Source: Streptomyces cellostaticus
Lineage (GTDB): Bacteria; Actinomycetota; Actinomycetes; Streptomycetales; Streptomycetaceae
Direction of reading: 5' to 3'
Assembly: GCF_001513965.1 (NCBI RefSeq)
Contig: NZ_KQ948015.1
Coordinates: 763,551-827,550, forward strand
DNA length: 64,000 nucleotides
The notes below the pieces were generated by a model. It had not been told where the DNA came from and made no database searches. It saw only the letters and a list, made by a program, of their open reading frames with translations. The translations under genes were made by a program, and so were the position numbers. Numbering within the stretch: the first letter of the stretch is position 1; each line of letters starts with the position of its first letter. Below, one piece after another: positions 1-12,560 of the stretch.

Positions 1-1191
1 AGCGAACTGGACGCCATCAAGGACGTGCGGGCAGCGGGTGACGACAAGGTGGTCTTCACCCTCAAGTACCCGTACGCGCCCTTCGCCGGGCGTACGGTGC
101 TGCCCATCGTCCCCGAACACGTCGCGGGCAAGCAGGACCCCAACACCGGCTCCTTCAACACCAAGCCGGTCGGCACCGGCCCCTATCTGCTCGCCTCCTG
201 GAGCAAGGGCGAGAAGCTCACCTTCAAGGCCAACCCCAACTACTGGGGCGGTGCACCGAAGGTGAAGAAGGTGACCATGGCGATCATCGAGGACGACGAC
301 GTGCGGGCCACCCGGCTGCGGTCCGGCGACCTCGACGGCGCGATCCTGCCGCCCAACCTCGCCGCCACCTTCAAAAACGACAAGGCGAAGAAGACGTACG
401 ACGCGAAGACGTACGACTTCCGCACGGTCACCCTTCCTCAGGAGAACAAGGTCACCGGCGACCGCGCCATCCGCCAGGCCCTGGACGCGGCCGTGGACCG
501 GCAGGCCATGGTCGACAAGATCCTCGACGGCGCCGGGCGTCCGGCGTACGGGCCGCTGCCGGTCGACGACCCCTGGTTCGCCAAGGGCATCGAGCGCAAG
601 CAGGACCTCACCAAGGCCAGGCGCGTCCTGGATGAGGCGGGCTGGAAGAGCGGGGAGGGCGGCATCCGTGCCAAGGACGGGCAGCGGGCCTCGTTCACCC
701 TCCTCTACCCCTCCGGTGACAAGGTCCGCCAGGACCACGCCCTCGCCTACGCCTCCGACGCCAAGAAGGCCGGTATCGAGGTGAAGGTGGAGAGCGCCAC
801 CTGGGAGGTGATCGAGCCGCGGATGAAGACGGACGCGGTCCTGGCCGGCTTCGGCAGCAGCGGCGACCCGGACTACGGCCTCTACACGCTGCTGCACTCC
901 TCCCTTGCCGGCGACGGATTCAACAACATGGCCCGCTATGACGACCCGGTCGTGGACAAGGCTCTCGACACTGGCCGCCACAGCTCGGACACGACGGCCC
1001 GCAAGGCCGCCTACGACAGCCTGCAGCGCGAACTGGTGAAGAACCCCGGCTACACCTTCCTCACCCACATCGACCACGTGTACGTCCTCGCCGACCGCTG
1101 GGAGGGCCTGACCACGCAGGTCGAGCCGCACGAACACGGCTTCGCCTCCGGCCCGTGGTGGAACCTCGAAGCCTGGCAGCCGAAGAAGTGA
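1..1191 (+). CDS. ABC transporter substrate-binding protein, family 5 (5' end missing)
   Basis: C-terminal ~396 residues of an extracellular solute-binding protein for peptides or nickel; the reading frame is open at base 1, so the signal peptide and N-terminal lobe lie outside the window. Family features include the PVGTGPYLL block, the ANPNYWGGAP block and the late GDPDYGLY segment. It delivers its ligand to the membrane permeases encoded next (24-bp gap to the next ATG). The family covers oligopeptides, dipeptides and nickel (NikA). Sequence alone does not fix the substrate, but five nik-like genes beside an Fe-SOD and a Fur-family gene favour nickel (inference). Confidence 0.88.
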   Translation, partial: SELDAIKDVRAAGDDKVVFTLKYPYAPFAGRTVLPIVPEHVAGKQDPNTGSFNTKPVGTGPYLLASWSKGEKLTFKANPNYWGGAPKVKKVTMAIIEDDDVRATRLRSGDLDGAILPPNLAATFKNDKAKKTYDAKTYDFRTVTLPQENKVTGDRAIRQALDAAVDRQAMVDKILDGAGRPAYGPLPVDDPWFAKGIERKQDLTKARRVLDEAGWKSGEGGIRAKDGQRASFTLLYPSGDKVRQDHALAYASDAKKAGIEVKVESATWEVIEPRMKTDAVLAGFGSSGDPDYGLYTLLHSSLAGDGFNNMARYDDPVVDKALDTGRHSSDTTARKAAYDSLQRELVKNPGYTFLTHIDHVYVLADRWEGLTTQVEPHEHGFASGPWWNLEAWQPKK

Positions 1192-1214
1192 GGTTCTCCC
1201 TTCCCTGGGGAGCG

Positions 1215-2183
1215 ATGGCACGACTGGCGGGGCGGCGGCTGCTGTTTGCCGTCCCGATCCTGCTCTTCGTGACCTTCGGCGTCTTCGCGATCGCCGCCGC
1301 CTCCCCCTTCGACCCGGTCAAGGCATACGCCGGCACGGCCGCCCTCGGCGCCGACGCCGAAACGCTGGAGCGGCTGCGCGAGAACCTGGGCGTGGGCCAG
1401 CCGTTCACCTCCCGCTGGTGGCACTGGCTGACCGCGGCCCTCACGGGCGACCTCGGCCAGTCCAGCGTGCTGAGGCAGCCGGTGGCCGACGTCATCGGCG
1501 AACGCCTCGTGTGGTCCTCGCTGTTGTGCGCGGTCGCGTTCGTGGTGGCGTTGGCGGCGGGCACGGTGCTGGGTGTGCTGGCCGCCCGCCGCCCCGGATC
1601 CGCGCTCGACCGGATGATCACCTCGGTGGCTTACTCGCTGGAGGCGGCGCCGGTCTTCTGGCTGGCCCTCCTGGCCGTCTGGCTGTTCGCCCTCCAGCTC
1701 GGAGTGCTCCCGGCCGGCGGTCTGACCGACACCGCGAGCGAGCAGGTCACAGCCCATCAGGTAGCCAGTCACCTCGTGCTGCCGGCCGGGGTGCTCGCCG
1801 TCTCCCAGCTGCCCTGGTTCACCCTGTACGTCCGTCAGGGCGTCGGTGATGCGCTCACCGAGGACCCTGTACGCGGTGCCCGCGCACGGGGGTTGAGCGA
1901 GCGAACGGTCCTGCTCGGCCATGCCCTGCGCTCCGGCCTGCTGCCGGTCCTCACCCTGGTCGGCTCCCGGGTGCCCGAACTCATCACCGGTGCCCTGCTG
2001 GTGGAGAGCGTCTTCAGCTGGCCTGGCATCGCGGCGGCCACCGTGGAGGCGGCCACCGCCGTCGACTTCCCGCTGCTCGCCGCGCTCACCACGCTCGCCA
2101 CCGCCGCGGTGCTCATCGGCAACCTCCTCGCCGACCTGCTGTACGGCCTGTTCGACCCGAGGGTGAAGTTCAGTGACATGTGA
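1215..2183 (+). CDS. ABC transporter permease, DppB/NikB type
   Basis: Integral membrane permease of about 322 residues. It opens MARLAGRRLL followed at once by a long hydrophobic segment, the usual DppB/NikB N-terminus. Further hydrophobic spans and the EAA-like cytoplasmic loop (AHGLS-type region near ARGLSERTVLLGHALR) are present. I chose the ATG at 1215 because GGGGAG precedes it and because the longer in-frame start at 1155 would lie inside the upstream gene. The 3' end overlaps the next permease start by 11 bp, indicating one operon. Likely forms the translocation channel with the following DppC/NikC-type protein. Confidence 0.9.
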   Translation: MARLAGRRLLFAVPILLFVTFGVFAIAAASPFDPVKAYAGTAALGADAETLERLRENLGVGQPFTSRWWHWLTAALTGDLGQSSVLRQPVADVIGERLVWSSLLCAVAFVVALAAGTVLGVLAARRPGSALDRMITSVAYSLEAAPVFWLALLAVWLFALQLGVLPAGGLTDTASEQVTAHQVASHLVLPAGVLAVSQLPWFTLYVRQGVGDALTEDPVRGARARGLSERTVLLGHALRSGLLPVLTLVGSRVPELITGALLVESVFSWPGIAAATVEAATAVDFPLLAALTTLATAAVLIGNLLADLLYGLFDPRVKFSDM

Positions 2184-3060
2184 ACCCACGGCCACGGCGG
2201 ATCCCGCCTGGCGGTCCTACGGCGCCAGCCGCCGCTCCACTCGGGCGGTACGCGTACGCGTCTCCGTCGCCCTCGTGGCCGCGATCGTGCTGGCCGTACT
2301 CCTCGTCCCGCCCCTGGTCCACCTCGACCAGCAGGCCGTCGACCTGTCCTCGAAACTACTGCCGCCGAGTTGGTCGCACCCCTTCGGCACCGACGATCTC
2401 GGCCGGGATCTGCTCCTGCGCTGTGTCTACGGTATGCGCGTGTCCCTCCTGGTCGGGGTGGCGGCAGCGCTCACGGCGACGGTGATCGGCACGGCCGTCG
2501 GGGCGATTGCCGGAGCGCTGGGCGGCTGGGCCGACCGCGGTCTGATGCGGGTCGTCGACACGTTCTCCTCCGTACCGCACCTGCTGCTGGGCATCTTCCT
2601 CGTGGCCATGTTCCGGCCCGGGGTGTGGCCGGTGGTCGTGTCGGTGGCACTCACCCACTGGCTGTCCACCGCCCGGATCGTCCGCGCCGAGGTGCTGTCC
2701 CTGCGCGCCCGGCCCTACATCGACGCAGCCGTCTCCGGTGGCGCCTCCCGGTGGCGGGTGGCGGTACGGCATCTGCTGCCCGCCGTGCTGCCCCAGGCCG
2801 CGCTGGCCGCCGTCCTGATGGTGCCGCACGCCATGTGGCACGAGTCCGCGCTGTCCTTCCTCGGCCTCGGCCTGCCCACCCACATGGCCAGCCTGGGCAA
2901 CCTCATCCAGGGCGCGCGGGGCTCGCTGCTCGCCGGGCAGTGGTGGCCCACCCTCTTCCCCGGCCTGTTCATCGTCATCCCCACCCTCGCCATCGCCGGG
3001 CTCGCCGGAGCCTGGCGGGAACGGATCAACCCCCGCCGCCGATCGGAGCTGATGCTGTGA
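2173..3060 (+). CDS. ABC transporter permease, DppC/NikC type
   Basis: Second channel subunit, 295 residues, GTG start overlapping the end of the first permease. It shows the DppC-type signature HPFGTDDLGRDLL shortly after the first transmembrane segment, several hydrophobic spans, and an EAA loop around GASRWRVAVRHLLP. C-terminal ESALSFLGLGLP is the standard DppC/NikC motif. Overlaps the next ATPase by 4 bp (GTGA), so translation is probably coupled. Substrate assignment is shared with the whole operon: peptide or nickel. Confidence 0.91.
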   Translation: MTCEPTATADPAWRSYGASRRSTRAVRVRVSVALVAAIVLAVLLVPPLVHLDQQAVDLSSKLLPPSWSHPFGTDDLGRDLLLRCVYGMRVSLLVGVAAALTATVIGTAVGAIAGALGGWADRGLMRVVDTFSSVPHLLLGIFLVAMFRPGVWPVVVSVALTHWLSTARIVRAEVLSLRARPYIDAAVSGGASRWRVAVRHLLPAVLPQAALAAVLMVPHAMWHESALSFLGLGLPTHMASLGNLIQGARGSLLAGQWWPTLFPGLFIVIPTLAIAGLAGAWRERINPRRRSELML

Positions 3061-4022
3061 CCGCCCGAACCCCGGTCCTCTCGGTACGCGGGCTGTCCGT
3101 GCGCTTCCTCATGCCGGGCGGACGGCGGATCGCCGCCGTCACCGACGCGCACTTCGACGTGGCGGCCGGCGAGTGTCTCGCCCTGATCGGCGAGAGCGGC
3201 TGCGGCAAGTCGGTCCTCGCCTCCGCCCTGCTCGGTCTGCTGCCCGCCAACGCCCAGGCTGCGGGCCAGGCCCGCCTCGGCGACCTGGACCTGCTCGCCG
3301 CCGACGAACGCACGCTGGCGCGAACGGTACGGGGCCGCCTGATCGGCCTCATCCCGCAGAGCCCCGCCGCGCACCTCACGCCCGTGCGCACCGTCCGCTC
3401 CCAACTGGAGGAAACCGTGTCCGCGTTGACCGGCGTGCGAGGGCGGGCAGCCGTACGATCCGCGGCCGAGGCAGCCGCAGAACGTGCCGCCTTTCCTGCC
3501 GGCCACCTCGACCGCCATCCGCACGAACTCTCCGGCGGCCTGGCCCAGCGCGCCGCCACCGCCCTCGCCCTCGTCGGCGACGCACCCCTGCTCCTGGCCG
3601 ACGAACCCACCACCGGCCTCGACCGCGACCTGGTCGACCACACCGTGGACGAACTGCGCCGCCACGCCGACACCGGCCATCGGGGCCTGCTCGTGATCAC
3701 CCACGACCTGGCTGCCGCCGAGCGCATCGCCGATCGCGTGGCCGTGATGTACGCGGGCCGGATCGTCGAACTCGTCGAAGCGAAAGCCTTCTTCGACGCC
3801 CCCGGTCCCCGCCATCCCTACAGCCGGGGTCTCCTCCAGGCTCTCCCCCACCGCGCCTTCACCCCGATCCCCGGCATGCCGCCCGAACTCGGCAATCTTC
3901 CCGACGGCTGCGCCTTCGCTCCGCGTTGCGAGCGGGCCACCCACGCCTGCACCGCACTGCCCCAGCAGGCCGACGGCATCGCCTGCCACCACCCGCACGT
4001 ACCGGAGGACCTCCGTGCTTGA
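3057..4022 (+). CDS. ABC transporter ATP-binding protein, DppD/NikD type
   Basis: Cytoplasmic ATPase of 321 residues that powers the importer. Walker A GESGCGKS is at about residues 45-52, the signature LSGGLAQR at 158-165, and Walker B LLLADEP at 178-184. The C-terminus carries the oligopeptide-transporter extension: HPYSRGLL followed by a Cys-rich CAFAPRCERATHAC stretch, typical of DppD/OppD/NikD-type ATPases and not of generic ABC proteins. GTG start overlaps the upstream permease by 4 bp; the 3' end overlaps the next ATPase by 8 bp. Confidence 0.91.
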   Translation: MTARTPVLSVRGLSVRFLMPGGRRIAAVTDAHFDVAAGECLALIGESGCGKSVLASALLGLLPANAQAAGQARLGDLDLLAADERTLARTVRGRLIGLIPQSPAAHLTPVRTVRSQLEETVSALTGVRGRAAVRSAAEAAAERAAFPAGHLDRHPHELSGGLAQRAATALALVGDAPLLLADEPTTGLDRDLVDHTVDELRRHADTGHRGLLVITHDLAAAERIADRVAVMYAGRIVELVEAKAFFDAPGPRHPYSRGLLQALPHRAFTPIPGMPPELGNLPDGCAFAPRCERATHACTALPQQADGIACHHPHVPEDLRA

Positions 4023-4683
4023 ACTGCACGACATCACCGCCGGATACGGCAGAGGAGCCCCCGTCGTCCGCAACGCCACCCTGGCCCTCGCCCCCGGCGA
4101 GAGCGTCGGCCTGCTGGGGCCCAGCGGCTGCGGCAAGTCCACCCTCGCCCGGGTCGCGGCTCTGCTCCACCGCCCCGAGGCCGGCACCGTAACCCTCGAC
4201 GGTGATCCCGTACGCGGCTGGCGCTACCGCGCCCCACGCACCCAGCGCACCGCCATCGGCGTGGTCTTCCAGCAGCCCCGTCTCTCCTGCGACCCCCGGC
4301 TGCGGCTCACCGACCTGATCGCCGAGCCCCTGCGCGCCACTGGCCGCCGCGACGAAATACCAGAGTGCCTGGCCGAGTTGGCCCCGGCCGTCGGCCTCAC
4401 ACCCGACCTTATGGACCGCCGTCCCCACGAGGTCAGCGACGGCCAGCTCCAACGCGCCTGCCTCGCCCGCGCTCTCGTCCTGCGTCCGCGCTGGCTGATC
4501 TGCGACGAGATGACCGCGATGCTGGATGCCTCCACCGCCGCCGCGCTGGTGGCAGCCGTCGAGGAGTACCGCGCCGCCACCGGCGCCGGACTCCTGGCCG
4601 TCGGCCACGACCAGGTGCTCCTGGACCGCTGGTGCGACCGCACCGTCCACTGGAAGAAACTGACCGCCGCAGTCCATGAGTAA
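4015..4683 (+). CDS. ABC transporter ATP-binding protein, DppF/NikE type
   Basis: Partner ATPase of 222 residues. Walker A GPSGCGKST at about 35-43; Walker B region WLICDEMTAMLD. The signature is degenerate: VSDGQLQR replaces the usual LSGGQ. It is shorter than typical DppF and lacks the C-terminal oligopeptide extension, as NikE-like proteins often do. It starts GTG inside the previous gene and its stop overlaps the start of the following GNAT gene. Completes a five-gene importer. Confidence 0.88.
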   Translation: MLELHDITAGYGRGAPVVRNATLALAPGESVGLLGPSGCGKSTLARVAALLHRPEAGTVTLDGDPVRGWRYRAPRTQRTAIGVVFQQPRLSCDPRLRLTDLIAEPLRATGRRDEIPECLAELAPAVGLTPDLMDRRPHEVSDGQLQRACLARALVLRPRWLICDEMTAMLDASTAAALVAAVEEYRAATGAGLLAVGHDQVLLDRWCDRTVHWKKLTAAVHE

Positions 4684-5135
4684 ACGGATGCAGTCCACGA
4701 CCATCAAGCGCGCCGTCGCGCAGGACGCAGACCGCCTCACCAGCCTGATCCAGAACTCCGGCGCCTACCGGGGACCATACGCCTCGATCATCTCCGGCTA
4801 CCGGGTCACCCCCGACTACATCGCCAGACACCGGGTTTTCGTGGCCGTCGATACGGCCGAACGCCCTCAGGGCTTCTACGCCCTGCTGGAACAGCCCCCG
4901 GAGCTGGACCTGGAGTTCATGGCCGACGACGTTCAGGGCAGGGGCGTCGGCCGGCTCCTCATCGAGCACATGAGCCGCCAGGCCCGGCCGCCGGCCTGAC
5001 CGAGGTGCGGGTGGTCTCCCATCCCCCGCCGAGGAGTTCTACCGACGCCTGGGCGCCGAGCGAGTGGGAACCGTTGCCCCCTCACCACCGAAGGTCCCCT
5101 GGGAACGGCCCGAGCTGCGGTTCACCACCGCCTGA
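4676..5135 (+). pseudogene. GNAT N-acetyltransferase, two apparent frameshifts
   Basis: The first frame gives about 100 residues of a GNAT protein ending in the acetyl-CoA loop (DDVQGRGVGRLLIEH) and then stops at 4999. The missing C-terminal part is still present: from about 5005 VRVVSHPP continues in a second frame, and from 5028 AEEFYRRLGAERVGTV runs in a third frame to a TGA at 5133-5135. Restoring one base near 4985-4992 and one near 5023-5028, both in C/G runs, would give an intact protein of about 153 residues. It is either a recent pseudogene or two sequencing indels. It overlaps the upstream ATPase gene, so it belongs to the importer operon. Confidence 0.8.
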
Positions 5136-5174
5136 GCCCGCACCACAGCCCCCCACGCCGGCCTCTGCAACAAG

Positions 5175-5209
5175 AAGGCTCCCGCAGGCATCGGGCCTGC
5201 AGGAGCCTT
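5175..5209. terminator. Bidirectional hairpin between GNAT remnant and sodF
   Basis: Inverted repeat AAGGCTCC...GGAGCCTT with an inner GCAGGC/GCCTGC stem and a short loop. It lies between two convergent genes, so it can end transcription from both sides. Typical actinobacterial stem without a clear U tract. Confidence 0.72.
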
Positions 5210-5283
5210 CCCTTGTACCGCCTGCTCCGTGAAGGGTGAGAAGACGATCACGAGCAGGACGTCTGTGCGGCGCGGCTACGGCG

Positions 5284-5931
5284 TCACGGCTTGAGCAGCA
5301 GGCTGTCGCCGCGCTCCTTGGCGGCGGCGTAGCGCTTGGCCACGTCCTGCCAGTTGACGACGGCCCACATCGCGTCGATGAAGTCGACCTTCTGGTTCTT
5401 GTACTGGAGGTAGAAGGCGTGCTCCCAGGCGTCGAAGACCAGGATCGGGGTGGAGCCCTGGCCGACGTTGCCCTGGTGGTCGTAGACCTGCTCGACGATC
5501 AGCCGGCCGCTCAGCGGCTCGTACGCCAGGACGCCCCAGCCGGAGCCCTGCGTGGTGGCGGCGGCCTTGGTCAGCTGGGCCTTGAAGCCGGCGAAAGAGC
5601 CGAAGGACTCGGTGATCGCGTCCGCCAGGTCACCCACACCGTCCTGGGCGAGGGGCTCGCCGCCGCCGTCCTTCGGGCCGGTCATGTTCTGCCAGTAGAT
5701 GCTGTGCAGGATGTGGCCGGACAGGTGGAAGACCAGGTTCTTCTCCAGGCCGTTGATCGAGCTCCACGACTCCTTGTCCCGCGCCTCGGCCAGCTGCTCC
5801 AGGGTGTCGTTCGCACCCTTCACGTACGCCGCGTGGTGCTTGTCGTGGTGCAGCTCGATGATCTCCGGGCTGATGACCGGGGCGAGCGCCGAGTAGTCGT
5901 ACGGAAGTTCCGGGAGCGTGTAAAGCGCCAT
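5284..5931 (-). CDS. sodF: Superoxide dismutase, Fe/Mn family (SodF type)
   Basis: Cytoplasmic dismutase of 215 residues converting superoxide to oxygen and peroxide. Fe/Mn-SOD hallmarks are all visible: [13 protein letters not shown] at the N-terminus, [10 protein letters not shown] (first ligand helix), [12 protein letters not shown] (second His) and the [13 protein letters not shown] motif with the Asp and His ligands. I use the ATG at 5931, with GGAGG 9 bases upstream on the minus strand, rather than the TTG at 5937. In Streptomyces, sodF is classically repressed by Nur when nickel is available; a TTATTGCGA half-palindrome lies just upstream (5950-5972). Fe versus Mn cannot be decided from the sequence alone. 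Confidence 0.93.
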   Translation of the reverse strand: MALYTLPELPYDYSALAPVISPEIIELHHDKHHAAYVKGANDTLEQLAEARDKESWSSINGLEKNLVFHLSGHILHSIYWQNMTGPKDGGGEPLAQDGVGDLADAITESFGSFAGFKAQLTKAAATTQGSGWGVLAYEPLSGRLIVEQVYDHQGNVGQGSTPILVFDAWEHAFYLQYKNQKVDFIDAMWAVVNWQDVAKRYAAAKERGDSLLLKP

Positions 5932-5949
5932 GTCCAACGTCCTCCGACG

Positions 5950-5972
5950 TTATTGCGAATCGTATGCAGGTG
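5950..5972. promoter_or_regulatory. Putative Fur-family (Nur-like) operator at sodF
   Basis: Left arm TTATTGCGA, 5-bp spacer, degenerate right arm ATGCAGGTG. The left arm is identical to the left arm of the perfect palindrome at 6689-6711. It sits directly 5' of the sodF ribosome-binding site on the minus strand, where it would block initiation, and it also faces the divergent Fur-family gene. The inner part resembles the published Nur consensus TTGCAA-N5-TTGCAA as I recall it. Confidence 0.55.
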
Positions 5973-6104
5973 CACGCTAGCAGTAAGAACGGTACCTTGC
6001 GATCAGGCGTTGGACCTAGGACCCCCTCCCCCATGTCGCGCCGCCGGCCGGGGGCTGGCAGTCCGCGATCCGGACTTCTCGGCGGCGGCAAGGAAGGCAG
6101 ACAC

Positions 6105-6554
6105 GTGACCATGACCCAGCCGTCGGCACAGCACGGCGCGGCGACACCGGACCACTCGGCACTGCTGCGACGCCACGGCCTGCGCTGCACCGCGAGCAGG
6201 CTGTGCACCTTGAGGCTGCTGTCCGCGTCCGGGCAGCATGTGTCCACCGCCGAAGTCTGCGCTCAACTGCAGGGGATGGGTCTGCCGTTCGATCAGGCGA
6301 CCGTCTATCGGACCCTGGAGATCTTCACGGAGGTGGGTCTGGCGCACGCCGTGCTCGGCCCGGGCCCCAAGCGCTACGGCGTCAGTTCCGTCCCGCACCA
6401 TCACGTCGTGTGTGAGGAGTGTGGCCGCGTACAGGATGTTGCGATCGCTCAGATGAGTGAAGCCGTGGAACGGATCACCGAACTGACCGGACTGCATGCC
6501 GGTGCAGGAGGCTCGCTGCTGTTGTACGGCCGGTGTTCGCGATGCAGCACGTAA
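6105..6554 (+). CDS. Fur-family metalloregulator (possible Nur)
   Basis: DNA-binding repressor of about 149 residues. The winged-helix half contains FDQATVYRTLEIF; the C-terminal half has the metal-binding HHHVVCEECG and a final CSRC pair, likely a structural zinc site. I chose GTG at 6105 (GGAAGG upstream); the longer start at 5964 would run through the sodF operator. It is divergent from sodF, and TTATTGC-type palindromes occur at three places in the window, so it is a good candidate for their regulator. Whether it senses nickel, iron, zinc or peroxide is not resolved; the neighbourhood favours nickel. Confidence 0.87.
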   Translation: MTMTQPSAQHGAATPDHSALLRRHGLRCTASRLCTLRLLSASGQHVSTAEVCAQLQGMGLPFDQATVYRTLEIFTEVGLAHAVLGPGPKRYGVSSVPHHHVVCEECGRVQDVAIAQMSEAVERITELTGLHAGAGGSLLLYGRCSRCST

Positions 6555-6569
6555 GTGAGTTTCCGTCAC

Positions 6570-6628
6570 GGGTGCGGGACGGCGCCGTCGGAACGGACGC
6601 TGTCAAGGCATGACGACGTCCCGCACCC
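6570..6628. terminator. Long inverted repeat between convergent fur-type gene and cobN
   Basis: Perfect 12-bp arms (GGGTGCGGGACG and CGTCCCGCACCC) separated by about 35 bases, immediately after the Fur-family stop codon. Probably a transcription terminator; the loop is longer than usual. Confidence 0.5.
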
Positions 6629-6688
6629 GGCCGATGGCGGGGTACCGCTTCAGCACCCCAGCCGGCCGACCCTCGTCGAATCTAGCCG

Positions 6689-6711
6689 TTATTGCGAGTC
6701 ATTCGCAATAA
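6689..6711. promoter_or_regulatory. Perfect Fur/Nur-like palindrome at the 3' end of cobN
   Basis: TTATTGCGA, spacer GTCAT, TCGCAATAA: nine-base arms with perfect symmetry. It lies 5 bp beyond the cobN stop codon and about 135 bp after the Fur-family stop, i.e. between two convergent 3' ends where no annotated gene starts. Either a promoter of a transcript antisense to cobN, or the leftover operator of a deleted gene. Confidence 0.62.
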
Positions 6712-6715
6712 TCTC

Positions 6716-10345
<3,630 letters not shown>

Positions 10346-10379
10346 GCGTCGCCTGGCCTTCCTCGGGGTCCGCGCCCCG

Positions 10380-10552
10380 GGCGGTGTCGGAATGGGTCCC
10401 CCCTCGGACCAAGCCGAGGGCGAGGGAGGGGAGTTCCTGGCTCACCCGGCCTGGGGAGGCCGAGATCACAGTGGCGGGACCGCGCCGGATTCGCACCGGC
10501 TTCCTCTCCTGTCGCCGTGATGGCGGTTCGTGGACCGGGTGATCCACTGGGG
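10380..10552 (-). promoter_or_regulatory. Cobalamin (B12) riboswitch upstream of cobN
   Basis: Read on the minus strand, the leader holds the conserved blocks in order: GAAGCCGGTGCGAATCCGGC, then GCGGTCCCGCCACTGTGA (the B12-box region; CACAGTGGC on the plus strand at about 10468-10476), then GAGCCAGGAACTC. A GC-rich stem and the cobN ATG follow. This is the standard AdoCbl aptamer layout, so cobN should be switched off by cobalamin. The exact 3' boundary is approximate. Confidence 0.9.
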
Positions 10553-10596
10553 AGCATAGTAAGGGTCACTGGAATAGCGCGGGGCATACATCGCCC

Positions 10597-11892
10597 ATGA
10601 TCGTAGGTATGCTCACCGCCATGCCCACGGCAGCCCTTCCTCCATCACCCCAGGCCAACCCGGCCACACGGGCGCGCGGTGACGCCTGCCCCGGAGCGCT
10701 GCGTCTGCACACGGCGGACGACGGTGCCCTTGCCCGTGTCAGGCTTCCCGGTGGAGTTTTGACGCTCGGACAGGCGGCAGCACTCGGCCGCGTCGCCCGG
10801 CGGCTGGGCGACGGCGACCTGCACCTGACGTCGCGCGGCAACGTGCAGCTGCGCGGCCTGGCAGCCGGGTGCGGCGGGGAGTTGGCGGAGGCGCTGGACA
10901 CAGCCGACCTGCTTCCCTCGCGGGAGCACGAGCGGGTGCGCAACATCGTCGCCTCGCCCCTGTCCGGCCTGGACGGCGAAGGCGTGCAGGACGTGCGGCC
11001 CTGGCTGACGGCCCTGGACGCCGCTTTGTGCGCGAGCGATGCTGCCAGGAATCTGTCGGGTCGGTTCCTGTTCGCTCTGGACGACGGACGCGGTGACGTG
11101 ACCGGCCTCGGCGCCGACGTCACGGTGCGCGCGACCGGGGACGGCCTAGCGTGGCTCACCCCCGGGTCGGTCCGCGTGGCCGCCGATGACGCGCCGCTCG
11201 CGGCACTGGTGGCCGCCGAGACCTTCCTTCAGGCCGCGCGGTCGCACACGGCACGCACCTGGAGGGTCTCAGAACTCCCCCTGCCGGAAGGCGAGCTGGA
11301 CCGCCTGATACGTGATCGGCTGACGGCCGCGGGCATCGCGCACGATGAAGGTCCCGAGCCGGTCGGTTCGGCCGACGGCCCGCCCCCGGGAGTCGTGGGC
11401 GAAGCCTTGTCCGCGCACGTTCCCCTGGGGCGGCTCTCGGCCCTCCAGTGGGAGGCGTTGACGAGGGTCGCGGACACCGAGCTGCGGCTGACTCCCTGGC
11501 GTGGCGTCGTCGTCCCCAACGTGGGCGCCACCGCTGCACAAGTCTCCGAGTCGCTCGAACGTCTCCGTGCGACTGGACTGGTGACCGACCCCGCGTCCCC
11601 CTGGCTCCGCGTCGGAGCCTGCATCGGCCGCCCCGGATGCGCCAAGGCACACGCCGACGTCCGGGCGGACGCGGCGCGGACACTCGAAGCGACGGGCCGC
11701 CCCGCCCTCCCCTTGTACTGGTCCGGGTGTGCACGGCGCTGCGGACACCCGAGTGGTGAGCACGTCGACGTGCTCGCGACCCCGGAGGGCGGTTACCGCC
11801 TGTCGGTCGCCCCGGCGGACCGGGAGACGCGAACCGCCTTCGCAGCAGACCCCTCCCGGATGGGCGCCGCCCTGGCGGCGATCATCTCATGA
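10597..11892 (+). CDS. cobG: Precorrin-3B synthase (CobG)
   Basis: Oxygen-dependent monooxygenase that converts precorrin-3A to precorrin-3B, a step specific to the aerobic route. Related to nitrite/sulfite reductases. An N-terminal ferredoxin-like half-domain carries [16 protein letters not shown], and the C-terminal Fe-S cluster ligands appear as CIGRPGC and SGCARRC. Three ATGs compete (10597, 10609, 10621); the protein could begin [10 protein letters not shown] at 10621, so the start is uncertain. Divergent from cobN; its stop overlaps cobH by 4 bp. Confidence 0.92.
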   Translation: MIVGMLTAMPTAALPPSPQANPATRARGDACPGALRLHTADDGALARVRLPGGVLTLGQAAALGRVARRLGDGDLHLTSRGNVQLRGLAAGCGGELAEALDTADLLPSREHERVRNIVASPLSGLDGEGVQDVRPWLTALDAALCASDAARNLSGRFLFALDDGRGDVTGLGADVTVRATGDGLAWLTPGSVRVAADDAPLAALVAAETFLQAARSHTARTWRVSELPLPEGELDRLIRDRLTAAGIAHDEGPEPVGSADGPPPGVVGEALSAHVPLGRLSALQWEALTRVADTELRLTPWRGVVVPNVGATAAQVSESLERLRATGLVTDPASPWLRVGACIGRPGCAKAHADVRADAARTLEATGRPALPLYWSGCARRCGHPSGEHVDVLATPEGGYRLSVAPADRETRTAFAADPSRMGAALAAIIS

Positions 11893-12560
11893 CCCGCACG
11901 ACGACCGAGAGCAGTGAGAAGAGCACCGTGACCACCCACGTCTATGAGAAGGACGGAGCGGCGATCTATCGCCAGTCCTTCGCCACCATCCGGGCCGAGG
12001 CGGATCTCGCGGGTCTGCCCGCCGATGTCAGCCAGATAGCGGTACGCATGATCCACGCCTGCGGGATGGTCGACCTGGTCGAGGATCTGGCCTACACGCC
12101 CGAGGTGGTGGCCCGGGCCCGCGAGGCCCTGCGCGCCGGCGCCCCTATCCTCTGCGACGTGCAGATGGTGGCCAGCGGCGTGACCCGCAAACGGCTGCCC
12201 GCCGGGAACGACGTCCTGTGCACCCTGTCCGACCCGGCCGTCCCGGAGCTGGCCGAACGGCTGGGCACCACGCGCAGCGCCGCGGCGCTGGAGCTGTGGC
12301 GGGACCGGCTGGAGGGCGCGGTCGTCGCCGTCGGCAACGCCCCTACCGCCCTCTTCCGCCTCCTGGAGATGATCGAGGAGGGCGCGCCCCGGCCCGCCGC
12401 CGTCATCGGCGTCCCGGTCGGCTTCGTCGGCGCTGCCGAGTCCAAGGACGCCCTGGCCGCGCATCCTTCCGGGCTGGAGTACCTGGTGGTCCGCGGCCGA
12501 CGCGGTGGCAGCGCCATCGCGGCCGCCGCACTCAACGCGATCGCGAGCGAGGAAGAGTGA
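11889..12560 (+). CDS. cobH: Precorrin-8X methylmutase (CobH)
   Basis: Moves the C11 methyl group to C12, converting precorrin-8X to hydrogenobyrinate. 223 residues. Family blocks visible: [15 protein letters not shown], the [12 protein letters not shown] motif with the catalytic His, [16 protein letters not shown] and [14 protein letters not shown]. The N-terminus may be shorter than annotated, since the first conserved residues start around [12 protein letters not shown]. It is in a tight operon (4-bp overlaps both sides) with cobG and cobIJ. Confidence 0.95.
   Translation: MTRTTTESSEKSTVTTHVYEKDGAAIYRQSFATIRAEADLAGLPADVSQIAVRMIHACGMVDLVEDLAYTPEVVARAREALRAGAPILCDVQMVASGVTRKRLPAGNDVLCTLSDPAVPELAERLGTTRSAAALELWRDRLEGAVVAVGNAPTALFRLLEMIEEGAPRPAAVIGVPVGFVGAAESKDALAAHPSGLEYLVVRGRRGGSAIAAAALNAIASEEE

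Noticed and set aside
1050..2195. 381-codon open frame on the minus strand
   Set aside because: It is antisense to the first permease; composition is His/Gln/Gly noise from GC-rich third positions and it lacks an RBS or domain.
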